Shown here piece after piece: positions 25,174-33,373 of a stretch of DNA of 64,000 nt. The position numbers and the translations under genes were made by a program. Under the pieces are notes generated by a model, which was not told where the DNA came from, made no database searches, and worked only from the letters and a program-made list of their open reading frames with translations. The DNA comes from JADLHS01 sp964561105 (GTDB lineage: Bacteria > Verrucomicrobiota > Verrucomicrobiia > Limisphaerales > JADLHS01): assembly GCA_964561105.1 (NCBI GenBank), contig CAZLOH010000026.1:9724-73723 (forward strand). The letters are read 5' to 3'. The stretch's first letter is position 1, and each line of letters opens with the position of its first letter.

Positions 25174-26448
25174 ATGAACCTTCCGCCACCAACCAAAAAA
25201 CAGGCACACCTGATCTGGCTGGCCATCACGGGGCTGGCATTGGCAACTATTGTGGCGTTGATCGTGGTGCTCGTCTGGGGGCTGGGCAAAGTGTTGAACG
25301 TCTTTGCGCCGGTCATCTGGCCGCTGGCCGTGGCCGCCGTGCTGGCGTGCCTGCTCGATCCCGTCGTGGAATTTCTCGTCCGCAAAAAAGCTCCGCGGTT
25401 GCGGGCCATCATCGTGGTGTTCTTCCTGGCTTTGGTGATTGTAGTCGGATTGTTTGCGAGCGTCGTGCCGCAACTCGTCATTCAGGCGCGCGATCTGGCG
25501 GCCAAGTCCAGCGAGTTCACCACCAAACTCCCGGCGCGATCCGGAGAACTGGCCGAACGCCCTCCCAAATGGCTGCCCAAACAACTCGTGCCCGTCTTGC
25601 GCGCGTTCAGTGAAAGCGCGAACACCACCGTCACGAATCGTGTGACGCAGACGAACGCACTCGTTCTGGCGGGAACCAATGCGCCTCCCGCCCTGCCGCT
25701 GCCTCCCGTTCTGGGCGAACCGTCTGGATTCCAATCGGTCGCCGATTTCGCGGCCCGGCTGCTGCCGAAATTCGGCGGGTGGCTTTCCCAAGTGCTCGGG
25801 TTCGTCGGCTCGGTGTTTGGCATTATCGCGGGGCTGGCCCTGGTGCCAATCTATGCGTTCTATCTGCTGCTGGAAAAGCACGGCATCGTCACCCGCTGGC
25901 GCGATTATCTGCCGGTGCAGGATTCCAAGCTCAAAGACGAAATGGCTTTCATCATCAACTCGATCAACGAATATCTGGTGGCCTTCTTTCGCGGACAGGT
26001 CTTGGTGGCCATCTGTGACGGCATTCTCTACACGATCGGCTTCGTGCTGATCGGCCTGCCCTACGCGTTGTTGATCGGAGTCATGGCCACTTTTCTGACG
26101 ATCATTCCGTTCCTCGGCGCGATCACGACCTGTGTGTCGGCCTTGATCATCGCGGTGGTGGCCTTTGGCGATTGGCAACACCCGGCGCTGGTGCTGGCCG
26201 TGTTCGCCGTCGTGCAATCGCTCGAAGGCACGGTCATTCAACCCAAGATCATGGGTGATCGCGTGGGGCTGCATCCGATGACCATCATTATCGCCCTGAT
26301 GGCGGGCACGACATTGCTGGGTGGAATTCTGGGCGGGCTGTTGGCCATTCCACTGGCGGCGGTGTTGCGCGTGCTGATGGCGCGCTATGTCTGGCACCGG
26401 CAACTGGGTGGTGCGCCCGGAGGCACGCCGGTGTTGAAACTGAAATAG
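25174..26448 (+). CDS. AI-2E (PerM) family membrane transporter
   Basis: 424 residues from the ATG at 25174. The pattern is that of the PerM/AI-2E family: paired N-terminal helices (GLALATIVALIVVLVWGLG, VIWPLAVAAVLACLLDPVV), another (AIIVVFFLALVIVVGLFAS), a soluble loop, then helices including GFVLIGLPYALLIGVMATFL, and the family's conserved PFLGAI and a VVQSLEGTVIQPKIMGDRVGLHP segment. Members include a proposed AI-2 exporter and Na+/H+ antiporters; substrate cannot be set. The loop (about 135-190) has an unusual Thr/Asn/Ala/Pro-rich insert. Confidence 0.9.
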   Translation: MNLPPPTKKQAHLIWLAITGLALATIVALIVVLVWGLGKVLNVFAPVIWPLAVAAVLACLLDPVVEFLVRKKAPRLRAIIVVFFLALVIVVGLFASVVPQLVIQARDLAAKSSEFTTKLPARSGELAERPPKWLPKQLVPVLRAFSESANTTVTNRVTQTNALVLAGTNAPPALPLPPVLGEPSGFQSVADFAARLLPKFGGWLSQVLGFVGSVFGIIAGLALVPIYAFYLLLEKHGIVTRWRDYLPVQDSKLKDEMAFIINSINEYLVAFFRGQVLVAICDGILYTIGFVLIGLPYALLIGVMATFLTIIPFLGAITTCVSALIIAVVAFGDWQHPALVLAVFAVVQSLEGTVIQPKIMGDRVGLHPMTIIIALMAGTTLLGGILGGLLAIPLAAVLRVLMARYVWHRQLGGAPGGTPVLKLK

Positions 26449-26529
26449 CTTCGGCGCGCACGCGAATTCGCAACGGGAAAAACAAAATGGACATCACACC
26501 GCCGGTGGTTAGACTCACGAGACTCTGAT

Positions 26530-26811
26530 ATGAGAAGCAACGGAACAACAACGATATTGAACTGGGCGCTGGCCGCGGTGGTGGTGCTGCTGGCCATTTT
26601 CGCGATGCAGTATTACTTCAAGACCCGCGAAGTCCGTTCGCTGCAGGCCACCGTGCTGGCGTATCAGAACAAGCAGGCGGTGCTGAACAATCTGGTCGCG
26701 GAATGTCTCGAATACAGCAAACACAACCCGGCCATCAATCCAATCCTCGAAGCCAACCACATCAAGGCACAACCCGCCGCGGCCGCCAGCCAGCCGACCG
26801 GACGGAAATAA
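26530..26811 (+). CDS. small single-pass membrane protein, unknown
   Basis: 93 residues: a membrane helix (LNWALAAVVVLLAIFAMQYYF), a short coiled-coil-like segment (VRSLQATVLAYQNKQAVL), then LVAECLEYSKHNPAINPILE and an Ala/Pro-rich tail. The last part resembles the same region of the next gene (LVEFGKAHPDFAAILNKYGI), and the two genes are 3 bp apart, so they look like diverged tandem duplicates acting together. Confidence 0.65.
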   Translation: MRSNGTTTILNWALAAVVVLLAIFAMQYYFKTREVRSLQATVLAYQNKQAVLNNLVAECLEYSKHNPAINPILEANHIKAQPAAAASQPTGRK

Positions 26812-26814
26812 TTT

Positions 26815-27207
26815 ATGGACGACACCCCTTCTGTTTCGCCGATGACCCCGCCCGGCAACGACGCCTCCGAACTGGCGCAACTCAAGGCGCAGTACGCCGA
26901 ACTAAGCTGGCAAACTCATACGCTCCGGGTCGCCCTGTTGGTGGTGGCCACCGCCGTGTGCGCGTTCTTCTGGCTGGAAGCGCATCGGAACGGACAGGCG
27001 CTCGAAGCGATTCGCCCGCAAGCCGCCAAAGTGGTGGAAGCCAACAAAGTCCAGGACCCGATCGCGAACAAGTTCGTCGGACAACTGGTCGAGTTTGGCA
27101 AGGCGCATCCTGATTTCGCCGCGATCCTCAACAAATACGGCATTCGTGCCGACTCCGCGCCGACCACGGTCTCCAAGTCTCCCGCCCCCGCCGCGCCCAA
27201 GAAATAG
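26815..27207 (+). CDS. small single-pass membrane protein, unknown, paralogue of the preceding gene
   Basis: 130 residues with an N-terminal soluble segment (ELAQLKAQYAELSWQTHTL), one membrane helix (LRVALLVVATAVCAFFWLEA), then FVGQLVEFGKAHPDFAAIL and a Ser/Pro/Ala-rich tail. The order helix / short coil / LVxxxxxxxKxxPxxxxIL is shared with the upstream gene. Its stop is separated by one base from the stop of the convergent LAB_N gene. No function is recognised. Confidence 0.65.
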   Translation: MDDTPSVSPMTPPGNDASELAQLKAQYAELSWQTHTLRVALLVVATAVCAFFWLEAHRNGQALEAIRPQAAKVVEANKVQDPIANKFVGQLVEFGKAHPDFAAILNKYGIRADSAPTTVSKSPAPAAPKK

Positions 27208-27208
27208 G

Positions 27209-27628
27209 TCAGCCCGTTTCGCCCTCGGCCAACGGCGCGCCGCACGCGAAACAAAAATTCGACTGCGGCGGACAGCGCACCTCACACGCCGGACACGTCA
27301 GGTGCGCGTGCTTGTGTCGCCGATGAATGATCAGGTTGCGAATGTAGGGAATCCACGAGAAGGCGTAGGCGAAGATGAACACCGAGTCGTGCTTGTAGAA
27401 CAGCGCATAGCTCAAAAGCAACAAGGTTCCCACCAAGCTCAACCACCAAAACGCCGAAGGCACGACCACTCGCTGTCGTTTCTCCGTGGCCAACCATTGC
27501 ACGATGAAGCGCGAGAAGAAAACGACGTTGCCGGTCCAGCCAATCAGCTTCCAGAAGTGCCACTCGACCCAGAAGAATCTGCCGCCGCTGAAACCGTCGT
27601 GCCAGTTGATGGTTGCGAACATGTCCAT
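27209..27628 (-). CDS. LAB_N (lipid-A-disaccharide synthase N-terminal) domain membrane protein with zinc ribbon
   Basis: 139 residues from the ATG at 27628. Three membrane segments carry the LAB_N pattern: LIGWTGNVVFFSRFIVQWLA, VPSAFWWLSLVGTLLLLSYA and VFIFAYAFSWIPYIRNLII. After a basic stretch (HRRHKHAH) the C-terminus has CPACEVRCPPQ and FCFACGAPL, two CxxC knuckles (with an extra Cys between them) that form a zinc ribbon. Free-standing LAB_N proteins are thought to act in lipid or lipopolysaccharide handling; the ribbon is an unusual addition. The frame extends upstream to 27763 but those residues look non-coding. Confidence 0.82.
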   Translation of the reverse strand: MDMFATINWHDGFSGGRFFWVEWHFWKLIGWTGNVVFFSRFIVQWLATEKRQRVVVPSAFWWLSLVGTLLLLSYALFYKHDSVFIFAYAFSWIPYIRNLIIHRRHKHAHLTCPACEVRCPPQSNFCFACGAPLAEGETG

Positions 27629-27897
27629 TCGTCCGCGAGGGTAGAACGTCCCGCCCTCCGACTGAAAGCGCAAACCGACCTCACGTGACCCGCATCCTGC
27701 CGACCTTAAATCACAAGCGTACGCGACCAAGCCGTTGAACCCGCTGAATCCTCTCTCGCCCATCGGAGCGCCTTAGCCAGCCCAGCGAGCGGCCACGAAC
27801 CGGAAAGCCGGATGCGGGAGAAGCGTCGGTCCGGTTTGGCAGAGCGTGAGAGTGCTTCACCGCTCCTCCGACCCTCATCTCGCGGCAATAAATTGAG

Positions 27898-28671
27898 ATG
27901 CGCCACTCGCTTTACGTCGCAAAATTCAGTGTTCCCTCCGCCTACCATCTGTGGCTAAATCCAGTCGTGGATTTTGCCGCCCATCTCGAAGCCATTCGCC
28001 AGCGCATCAAGGCCGCTTGCGAGCGCGCCGACCGGGAACCGAATTCGCTGCGGCTGCTCGCCGTTACCAAGTCGCAGCCACCCGAGGCGGTCAAAGCCGC
28101 CGTGGAAGCGGGGCTGGTGCTCTTTGGCGAAAACAAGATTCAGGAAGCGAAGGCCAAGATTCCGTTGTGTCCCGGCAAAACCCGCTGGCATTTCATCGGC
28201 CATCTCCAGAGCAACAAATGTCGCGAGGCGGTCGGGTTGTTCGAGATGATCGAGAGCGTGGACAGTCTCGCGCTCGCGCAGGAATTGAACAAGCGCGCGG
28301 AGCTGGCGGCGAAGACCCTGCCGGTGTTGCTGGAGGTGAACGTGGCCGGGGAGGCAAGCAAGTTCGGATACCGGCCCGAGCGGCTGCTCGCCGAGTTGAA
28401 GGAGTTGAACTGCCTGGCGCGGCTGGAAATTCACGGCTTGATGGCGGTGCCGCCGTGGTCACCCGATCCGGAACGTTCCCGGCCACACTTCGCGCGCCTG
28501 CGCGAACTCAAGGCGCGCTGCGAGCAAGTGTTGGGCGCGCCTCTGCCGCACTTGAGCATGGGCATGAGCGGCGACTTCGAGGTGGCCATCGAGGAAGGGG
28601 CTACCATCATCCGGCTGGGCACCGCCTTGTTCGGTGTCCGGCGCGGAGCGAAGTCTCCACCCGCGACCTGA
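27898..28671 (+). CDS. YggS/PLPBP family pyridoxal-phosphate homeostasis protein
   Basis: 257 residues from the ATG at 27898; a GTG at 27967 would give a more typical N-terminus (VDFAAHLEAIRQRI). The PLP lysine is in LLAVTKSQPPEAV, with GENKIQEA, WHFIGHLQSNKC, EVNVAGEASKFGY, HGLMAVPPW and LSMGMSGDFEVAI as family blocks, and RLGTALFG at the end. It binds PLP in a TIM-barrel fold and buffers vitamin B6 and amino-acid pools; it has no known catalytic turnover. Confidence 0.94.
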   Translation: MRHSLYVAKFSVPSAYHLWLNPVVDFAAHLEAIRQRIKAACERADREPNSLRLLAVTKSQPPEAVKAAVEAGLVLFGENKIQEAKAKIPLCPGKTRWHFIGHLQSNKCREAVGLFEMIESVDSLALAQELNKRAELAAKTLPVLLEVNVAGEASKFGYRPERLLAELKELNCLARLEIHGLMAVPPWSPDPERSRPHFARLRELKARCEQVLGAPLPHLSMGMSGDFEVAIEEGATIIRLGTALFGVRRGAKSPPAT

Positions 28672-28703
28672 GCTTTTTCCTTCATTTTTTCCGCAGTGGA
28701 CTT

Positions 28704-29042
28704 ATGCTGGTCACCGTGACCAGCGAGACGTTCAAGAAAGAAATTGCGGCGGCGATCCGAGGCTACGACAAGTACATCGTCTGCCTGGAAAAATCTCCCG
28801 AGGAATTCGAGGCGTCACTGACGTCGCTGATGGCCAAAGCCATCAATGCCTACGCGAACCGCAGCCCCGGCATGCGCCACGGCCTGGCGCTCGACAAACA
28901 GGTCACCATCATTCTGAGCCAGGGAGACGGACCGCGCCCGTTGTGCGGAATTTATTTCAACCTGCACTCGCCCTATCAGAAGAGCGCGTTGCCCACGACG
29001 GTGAAGGCGGTCGGCCCCAAGGGCAGCGCGGAGGCCGAGTAG
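28704..29042 (+). CDS. conserved small cytosolic protein, unknown
   Basis: 112 residues from the ATG at 28704. No signal or membrane segment. The sequence has an alpha/beta look: FKKEIAAAIRGYDKYIVCL, FEASLTSLMAKAINAYANR, then strands VTIILSQGD and LCGIYFNLHSPYQKS. It follows the YggS gene by 32 bp and may be co-transcribed. I do not recognise the family. Confidence 0.6.
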   Translation: MLVTVTSETFKKEIAAAIRGYDKYIVCLEKSPEEFEASLTSLMAKAINAYANRSPGMRHGLALDKQVTIILSQGDGPRPLCGIYFNLHSPYQKSALPTTVKAVGPKGSAEAE

Positions 29043-29056
29043 GAATGTCCGAGCGG

Positions 29057-29434
29057 TCAGCGGTCGCGCACTTCATCGCCGCGTTGCGCTTCGCCCGAAA
29101 CCAGGTCGGCCACGGTGTTGGTGTCGCGCTCCGGCCCGGTGATTTTCACCTCGCCCACTTTCAACCCCTGCCGATAGACAAAAAAAGTTTGCTCCGTCGC
29201 CGGCAGATGGCCCACGGGAAAATCCAGAACCACAAAGCGCCCGACTGAGTTGAAGGTTACCACCTTGCCGGTCACTCCGTTCAGCGGGGTCACAATCAGT
29301 TTGCCCCCCTCCTCGACCGCTGGATTGGAAGCGGACGGAACCGCGGAAAATTTTGGCGCCGGCTTCTGCTTATTCGTCGTGCAACCGCCTGCCACCATCG
29401 CTGCGATCAGGAGGGCGGAAAATCGCAAATTCAT
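29057..29434 (-). CDS. small lipoprotein, unknown
   Basis: 125 residues with a lipoprotein signal (LLIAAMVAGGC, Cys18 as the lipidated residue). A Lys/Pro/Ala/Ser-rich linker is followed by a compact beta-rich domain: LIVTPLNGVTGKVVTFNSVG, FVVLDFPVGHLP, VYRQGLKVGEVKITGPERD. The last part resembles domains proposed to hold bound ligands or protein partners in the envelope. The convergent neighbour stops 14 bp away. Confidence 0.68.
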   Translation of the reverse strand: MNLRFSALLIAAMVAGGCTTNKQKPAPKFSAVPSASNPAVEEGGKLIVTPLNGVTGKVVTFNSVGRFVVLDFPVGHLPATEQTFFVYRQGLKVGEVKITGPERDTNTVADLVSGEAQRGDEVRDR

Positions 29435-29752
29435 GCCGGCAGTTAAGCGGGTGAAGGTGGTCAGGTCAATTCATGTTTCCAAATGGATCGCGCCGGCGCG
29501 GCTAATCTACATTTTTGTTTCCGGGTCCTCACATCAGCACCGTAGCTTCAGCCCGGTGATTCAGAAGCGAGAGAGATTTTGCTTGGCCGTTTCAACGGCT
29601 TGGTCGGCACGGTCAAGTCGTCAAAACGGCGGCGACTCCTCCACCGGTATCTGCCACGGAGTTAAAACCACAGTGTCGTGGAGAAAAGCCGAATCTGTGG
29701 ATGCAGCCACCCTGCCCTGCAGGATTTTGTCGCCGCCTGGTTTGCCTCGGCT
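29435..29752. other. intergenic stretch, nothing recognised
   Basis: 318 bp between two minus-strand genes. Frames are open in places but short and without protein-like character. CCACGGAGTTAAAACCACAGTGTCGTGG (29655-29682) has weak dyad symmetry. No promoter could be fixed for the lipoprotein gene. Confidence 0.3.
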
Positions 29753-32656
29753 TCAGAGCCATTGCTTCAGCTTGTCCTGATACTTGTTGTAGATGAAACC
29801 CAACACCACCAATACAATGCCCAGGGCCATGAAACTCAACACGCGATAGAGCATCTCCAAACGCCACACATCAAAGATGACCACTCGGCCGAGCGACGCC
29901 GCCAGGATCCCCAGCCCGACCCAGCGATACATCTTCTCACGTAACGCCACCCCAGCGCCAAATAACAGAAACGCCAGCGCCGACCAACTCGCAGTCAAAT
30001 AGAATCCGCCCGGACCGCGTAGCACCCATTCGGACAGCATCCGCCACAACGTCAATCCCCCGACCGCGATGATTGCGCCGTGAACGCCTTCGGGCAGTTC
30101 ATAACGCTCGACGAAACGGCGCACCAGTTGCTGTTGCGCCAGGAGCGCCAGCACCGCGAGCAGGGTTGGCAAATAAATCCAGTCGGCCCGGGGCAGCACC
30201 AGCCACAGGATCGCCAATCCAGTCGCGGTAAAGGCGGCACTGCACAACATCCCTTCCCGGTTGCGTCGCCAGCCCGCAACCAGAAATGCGCCCAGCCCCA
30301 GCAATGCCAGCACCCAAACGCGCTCGCGTGCGTTGATGTATTGGTTGACCCAGCCAATGAACATCAAGATCGCCACCCAGCGATACCCCGTCGCCAATTG
30401 CAACAGGGAACTCCGCACTCGCTGATTGCCCTCCGGTTTTTGCTTAAACCATTGCCAGGTGGCGAATGAAAGCGCGCTCAGGACTGCCACCGGTGCAAGG
30501 GGATAAAACCAGCCCACCCGGTCGCCCACCAAACGCAACACAAACGCCCCGCAACTCACCAGCAGGAACAATTGCGCGCACGCCGCCAACGGCCACGACC
30601 GCATCGCCACCCCATAGCCGGTCAGGCCCAATGCCAGCAGACTCGTGGTCGCCAGCCAGGTCGCCGGAGAGTTTCTGGGTTCCAGCCAGACCAACGCCAC
30701 TGCCACCACCGCCAGCGCATAGAGGATTTGCAAGGTTATACTCGCCGCAGACTGCACGGATACTGCCTTCTGTCGCTGCCACCAATGACTCAGCGCCAGC
30801 GTCAGCCCGATCATCGCCAACGGATTCCACCAGGGCGCAAGGCTGGAGTGATCAACAAACCGCATGAGCCACGCCACCAATCCCATGACCAGCAACCCTT
30901 GCCCGAGTAGTGCGAACTCCCGCACCCGCACGACATAGACCGATGCCGTCAACACCACTGCTTCAATCGCCAGCGCCAATGGGAAGTTGGCGGTGGACGT
31001 GTTGAACCACGTCGTGGCCACCCACATCACCAGCGCCAGCACCGTGAAATACGCGGTGACCGGACGCAGCTCGCGCTTGTCCGCCCACAACAGTTTCCAG
31101 TGCGACCAAAACGCGTTCACCGCCATCATTACGCCCAGCGTCACGCCCAACCAGAGTTGCTGCGGGTTGTTCCGTTCCAGATTGTCAATCCCCCAGGCCA
31201 TGGCCATCGCCCCCGCAACGTAAGCGCCGGTTTGCAAAAAGATGTTCCGACGCAGCGTGCCGAGGACAAACAGGATGACGCTCTCCGCAGCGAGCACCAT
31301 CGCGAGTTGCAAGCCGGTATATTTGGAGACCAGCCCCACCGTGACCAGCACCAGACCTTGCGTGAGGTAAGTGTTCTTGGTGATGGGTTCCGAGCGGAGC
31401 AAATGCCGGGACAATTCCGCCAACCCCAGCAACACCACACCGTAGCCCAGCGAGAACTGCCAGAATTTGCCCGTGTTCACCTGGATCATCGTCAGCACAA
31501 ACAGTGCGAATAGCGCGCCGTTGTTAAATGTGAGAAACGCCGCCCGCCGCTCGCCCGCGATGGCTTGGTGCTTGGACAGGAATACCGCTACGGTGAAGAT
31601 CACCCAGTAACAGAACAGAAACGATGCTCCGAGCCAAAGTCCTTCCCCCGGCGTTGCCCAGTGCCAACCCTCGACCCCGTGATAAAACCGCCACCACGCA
31701 TACGAGGCATACGTCGCGACGAGACCGGCCCAGGTCAGTCCGGCCCAGCGATTCCGCCCCAGGAAAAACAGCGTGGCCACGGCCAGCACGAGATTCGAGT
31801 AAAGCGTAAACCCGGTGACCGGCGTGATGATCGAGGTGTAGTACGCCAGACCAACCGCAAACAGCGCCAGGATCTCCGACTTCCGCCGGTCAGCGATCCA
31901 CGCCATGAATGCCGCCCAGCCCAACAACAGCACCCCATCAAGAAAGGCGCTGCCGATCACGCGCAAGGATGGCAAATGATACGCCGCGTAGGTCGTGAAA
32001 TAAACCGCCGCCAGTCCGCCCGCAAACAACACCTGCGCGTAGCTCTTCAACGACTCTTTCACCGACTTGCGCTGCCACCACGCGCCCGCGCCCAACAACA
32101 ATCCGCTGGCCAGATAAAGTAACGACACCTTCCCCGCCGCCCCCATCTTTTGATACGCCAGATTCCCGAAGAACACCAAGCCGGTGAGAATCATCACCGC
32201 ACCGATCCGCACCAGCCAGTAAGTGCCCAGTCGCATCTCGAACGAAGTTTTCGGTTGCTCGCGCACCGACGGTGGCAATGGCGGCGGCGGGGGTGTCGGC
32301 TTCGATCTGCCTGGTTGAGGCTGAGATTGATCGGCCATGAGGCTCGCCACAGATTCGGCGGCCACTGGCAACTCATCCGAGTCCGGCGTGGTGGGAGCAG
32401 TTGTTGCGGCAACCTCCTGCCCGGCGGTCGGCAGCGAAGGCAGCACTGACACGGGCCTGGCCCGACCCACCGGCGTTGTGTCAACCGGAAGCACGGGAGG
32501 CACAATGGGAGGCGGCGTCGCCAGCGGTGTTGTCTCCGGCTGCGAAATCCGAATTTCCAACCGTTGAATGTCCGCCGACAGAGAGTTGAGCTGGCGTTCG
32601 AGCGTCAGTTGGCGCAGCTTCAACTCGTTGAGTCTCCACTTGTCAGAATCATTCAT
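29753..32656 (-). CDS. DUF2339 polytopic membrane protein
   Basis: 967 residues from the ATG at 32656. The N-terminal 40 residues form a coiled coil (WRLNELKLRQLTLERQLNSL), then ~100 residues of Pro/Thr/Ala-rich linker ending in a run of prolines. From SFEMRLGTYWLVRIGAVMIL on, about 25 or more membrane helices follow. The signature FGNLAYQKMG...LLLGAGAWW, YAQVLFAGGLAAVYFTTYAAY and ITPVTGFTLYSNL is that of DUF2339 proteins. The family is widespread and large; its function is unknown, with a cell-envelope role suspected from topology. Confidence 0.88.
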   Translation of the reverse strand: MNDSDKWRLNELKLRQLTLERQLNSLSADIQRLEIRISQPETTPLATPPPIVPPVLPVDTTPVGRARPVSVLPSLPTAGQEVAATTAPTTPDSDELPVAAESVASLMADQSQPQPGRSKPTPPPPPLPPSVREQPKTSFEMRLGTYWLVRIGAVMILTGLVFFGNLAYQKMGAAGKVSLLYLASGLLLGAGAWWQRKSVKESLKSYAQVLFAGGLAAVYFTTYAAYHLPSLRVIGSAFLDGVLLLGWAAFMAWIADRRKSEILALFAVGLAYYTSIITPVTGFTLYSNLVLAVATLFFLGRNRWAGLTWAGLVATYASYAWWRFYHGVEGWHWATPGEGLWLGASFLFCYWVIFTVAVFLSKHQAIAGERRAAFLTFNNGALFALFVLTMIQVNTGKFWQFSLGYGVVLLGLAELSRHLLRSEPITKNTYLTQGLVLVTVGLVSKYTGLQLAMVLAAESVILFVLGTLRRNIFLQTGAYVAGAMAMAWGIDNLERNNPQQLWLGVTLGVMMAVNAFWSHWKLLWADKRELRPVTAYFTVLALVMWVATTWFNTSTANFPLALAIEAVVLTASVYVVRVREFALLGQGLLVMGLVAWLMRFVDHSSLAPWWNPLAMIGLTLALSHWWQRQKAVSVQSAASITLQILYALAVVAVALVWLEPRNSPATWLATTSLLALGLTGYGVAMRSWPLAACAQLFLLVSCGAFVLRLVGDRVGWFYPLAPVAVLSALSFATWQWFKQKPEGNQRVRSSLLQLATGYRWVAILMFIGWVNQYINARERVWVLALLGLGAFLVAGWRRNREGMLCSAAFTATGLAILWLVLPRADWIYLPTLLAVLALLAQQQLVRRFVERYELPEGVHGAIIAVGGLTLWRMLSEWVLRGPGGFYLTASWSALAFLLFGAGVALREKMYRWVGLGILAASLGRVVIFDVWRLEMLYRVLSFMALGIVLVVLGFIYNKYQDKLKQWL

Positions 32657-32857
32657 GATCACAATCCATCGTCGCCGCCAACCTCAGTCACGCTCCATCA
32701 AACCTCAAAGCTCGGTGGCATGCCTTATCCACGACGCGACTATAACAACGAACGGTCTGACGATGGAAATTGATAAACTTGCAAGCCCTATCAGATTAAA
32801 CGATAGCCCGGTCGCCACTGAACCAAATAGTTCGACCGCCAGGATTGCGCGGCCACT

Positions 32858-33139
32858 TCAGTTCGCGAGTGATTTGTAGATGTCACGTCGGTTTCCAACC
32901 GCGATCAAAACCAGTTCGTTCCGTTCGACACTAAACTGGTAAATGACCCGGTGGTCGCCCACCCGCATCCGAAATGCCGCCACGCCTTGCATCCGATGGT
33001 GTGGAAAATTCCGCAAATTCTGGCCGAGTTCGTCAATTTTGCGTTGGATGATTTGCTGGATGCCACCGGGCAGGGTGAAAAATCGGCGGTCAAACTGAGG
33101 TGAGTAAATCTGTGTCGCCGCGCCCCCGGTAGAATTCAT
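32858..33139 (-). CDS. RelE/ParE superfamily toxin
   Basis: 93 residues. The fold pattern is that of RelE-like toxins: IYSPQFDRRFFTLPGG, a helix IQQIIQRKIDELGQNL, then RMRVGDHRVIYQFSVERNEL and LIAVGNRRDIYK, with Arg residues in the positions used by these mRNA interferases or gyrase poisons. The ATG overlaps the stop of the upstream antitoxin gene (ATGA at 33136-33139), a standard type II toxin-antitoxin arrangement. Confidence 0.86.
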   Translation of the reverse strand: MNSTGGAATQIYSPQFDRRFFTLPGGIQQIIQRKIDELGQNLRNFPHHRMQGVAAFRMRVGDHRVIYQFSVERNELVLIAVGNRRDIYKSLAN

Positions 33140-33321
33140 GGCTGGCGGGTGCGATAACGGCCCTCGGCGACATCCTGGATTCCGGCTTCAATCTCCGCCT
33201 TGAATTCATCTTTCAATTCCAGCCGGTCTTCGAGCAGGTTCTCCAGCCAGTCGCGCAACGCCCGCTGTTCAACAACCGAAAGTTGCTTCACCTGTACTTC
33301 AACTTGCTCTAGCTTTGACAT
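33136..33321 (-). CDS. antitoxin of a RelE-type pair
   Basis: 61 residues, strongly charged and helical: LEQVEVQVKQLSVVEQRALR, DWLENLLEDRLELKDEFKAE and IQDVAEGRYRTRQP. It resembles the short antitoxins that precede RelE-type toxins and lacks an obvious DNA-binding domain, so any autoregulation may need the toxin. The 4-bp overlap with the toxin gene indicates translational coupling. Confidence 0.78.
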   Translation of the reverse strand: MSKLEQVEVQVKQLSVVEQRALRDWLENLLEDRLELKDEFKAEIEAGIQDVAEGRYRTRQP

Positions 33322-33373
33322 GCTGGAATTAAACTCTGACCACCGTCGTTTGCAACCCCGCTTTCAGGCAATT

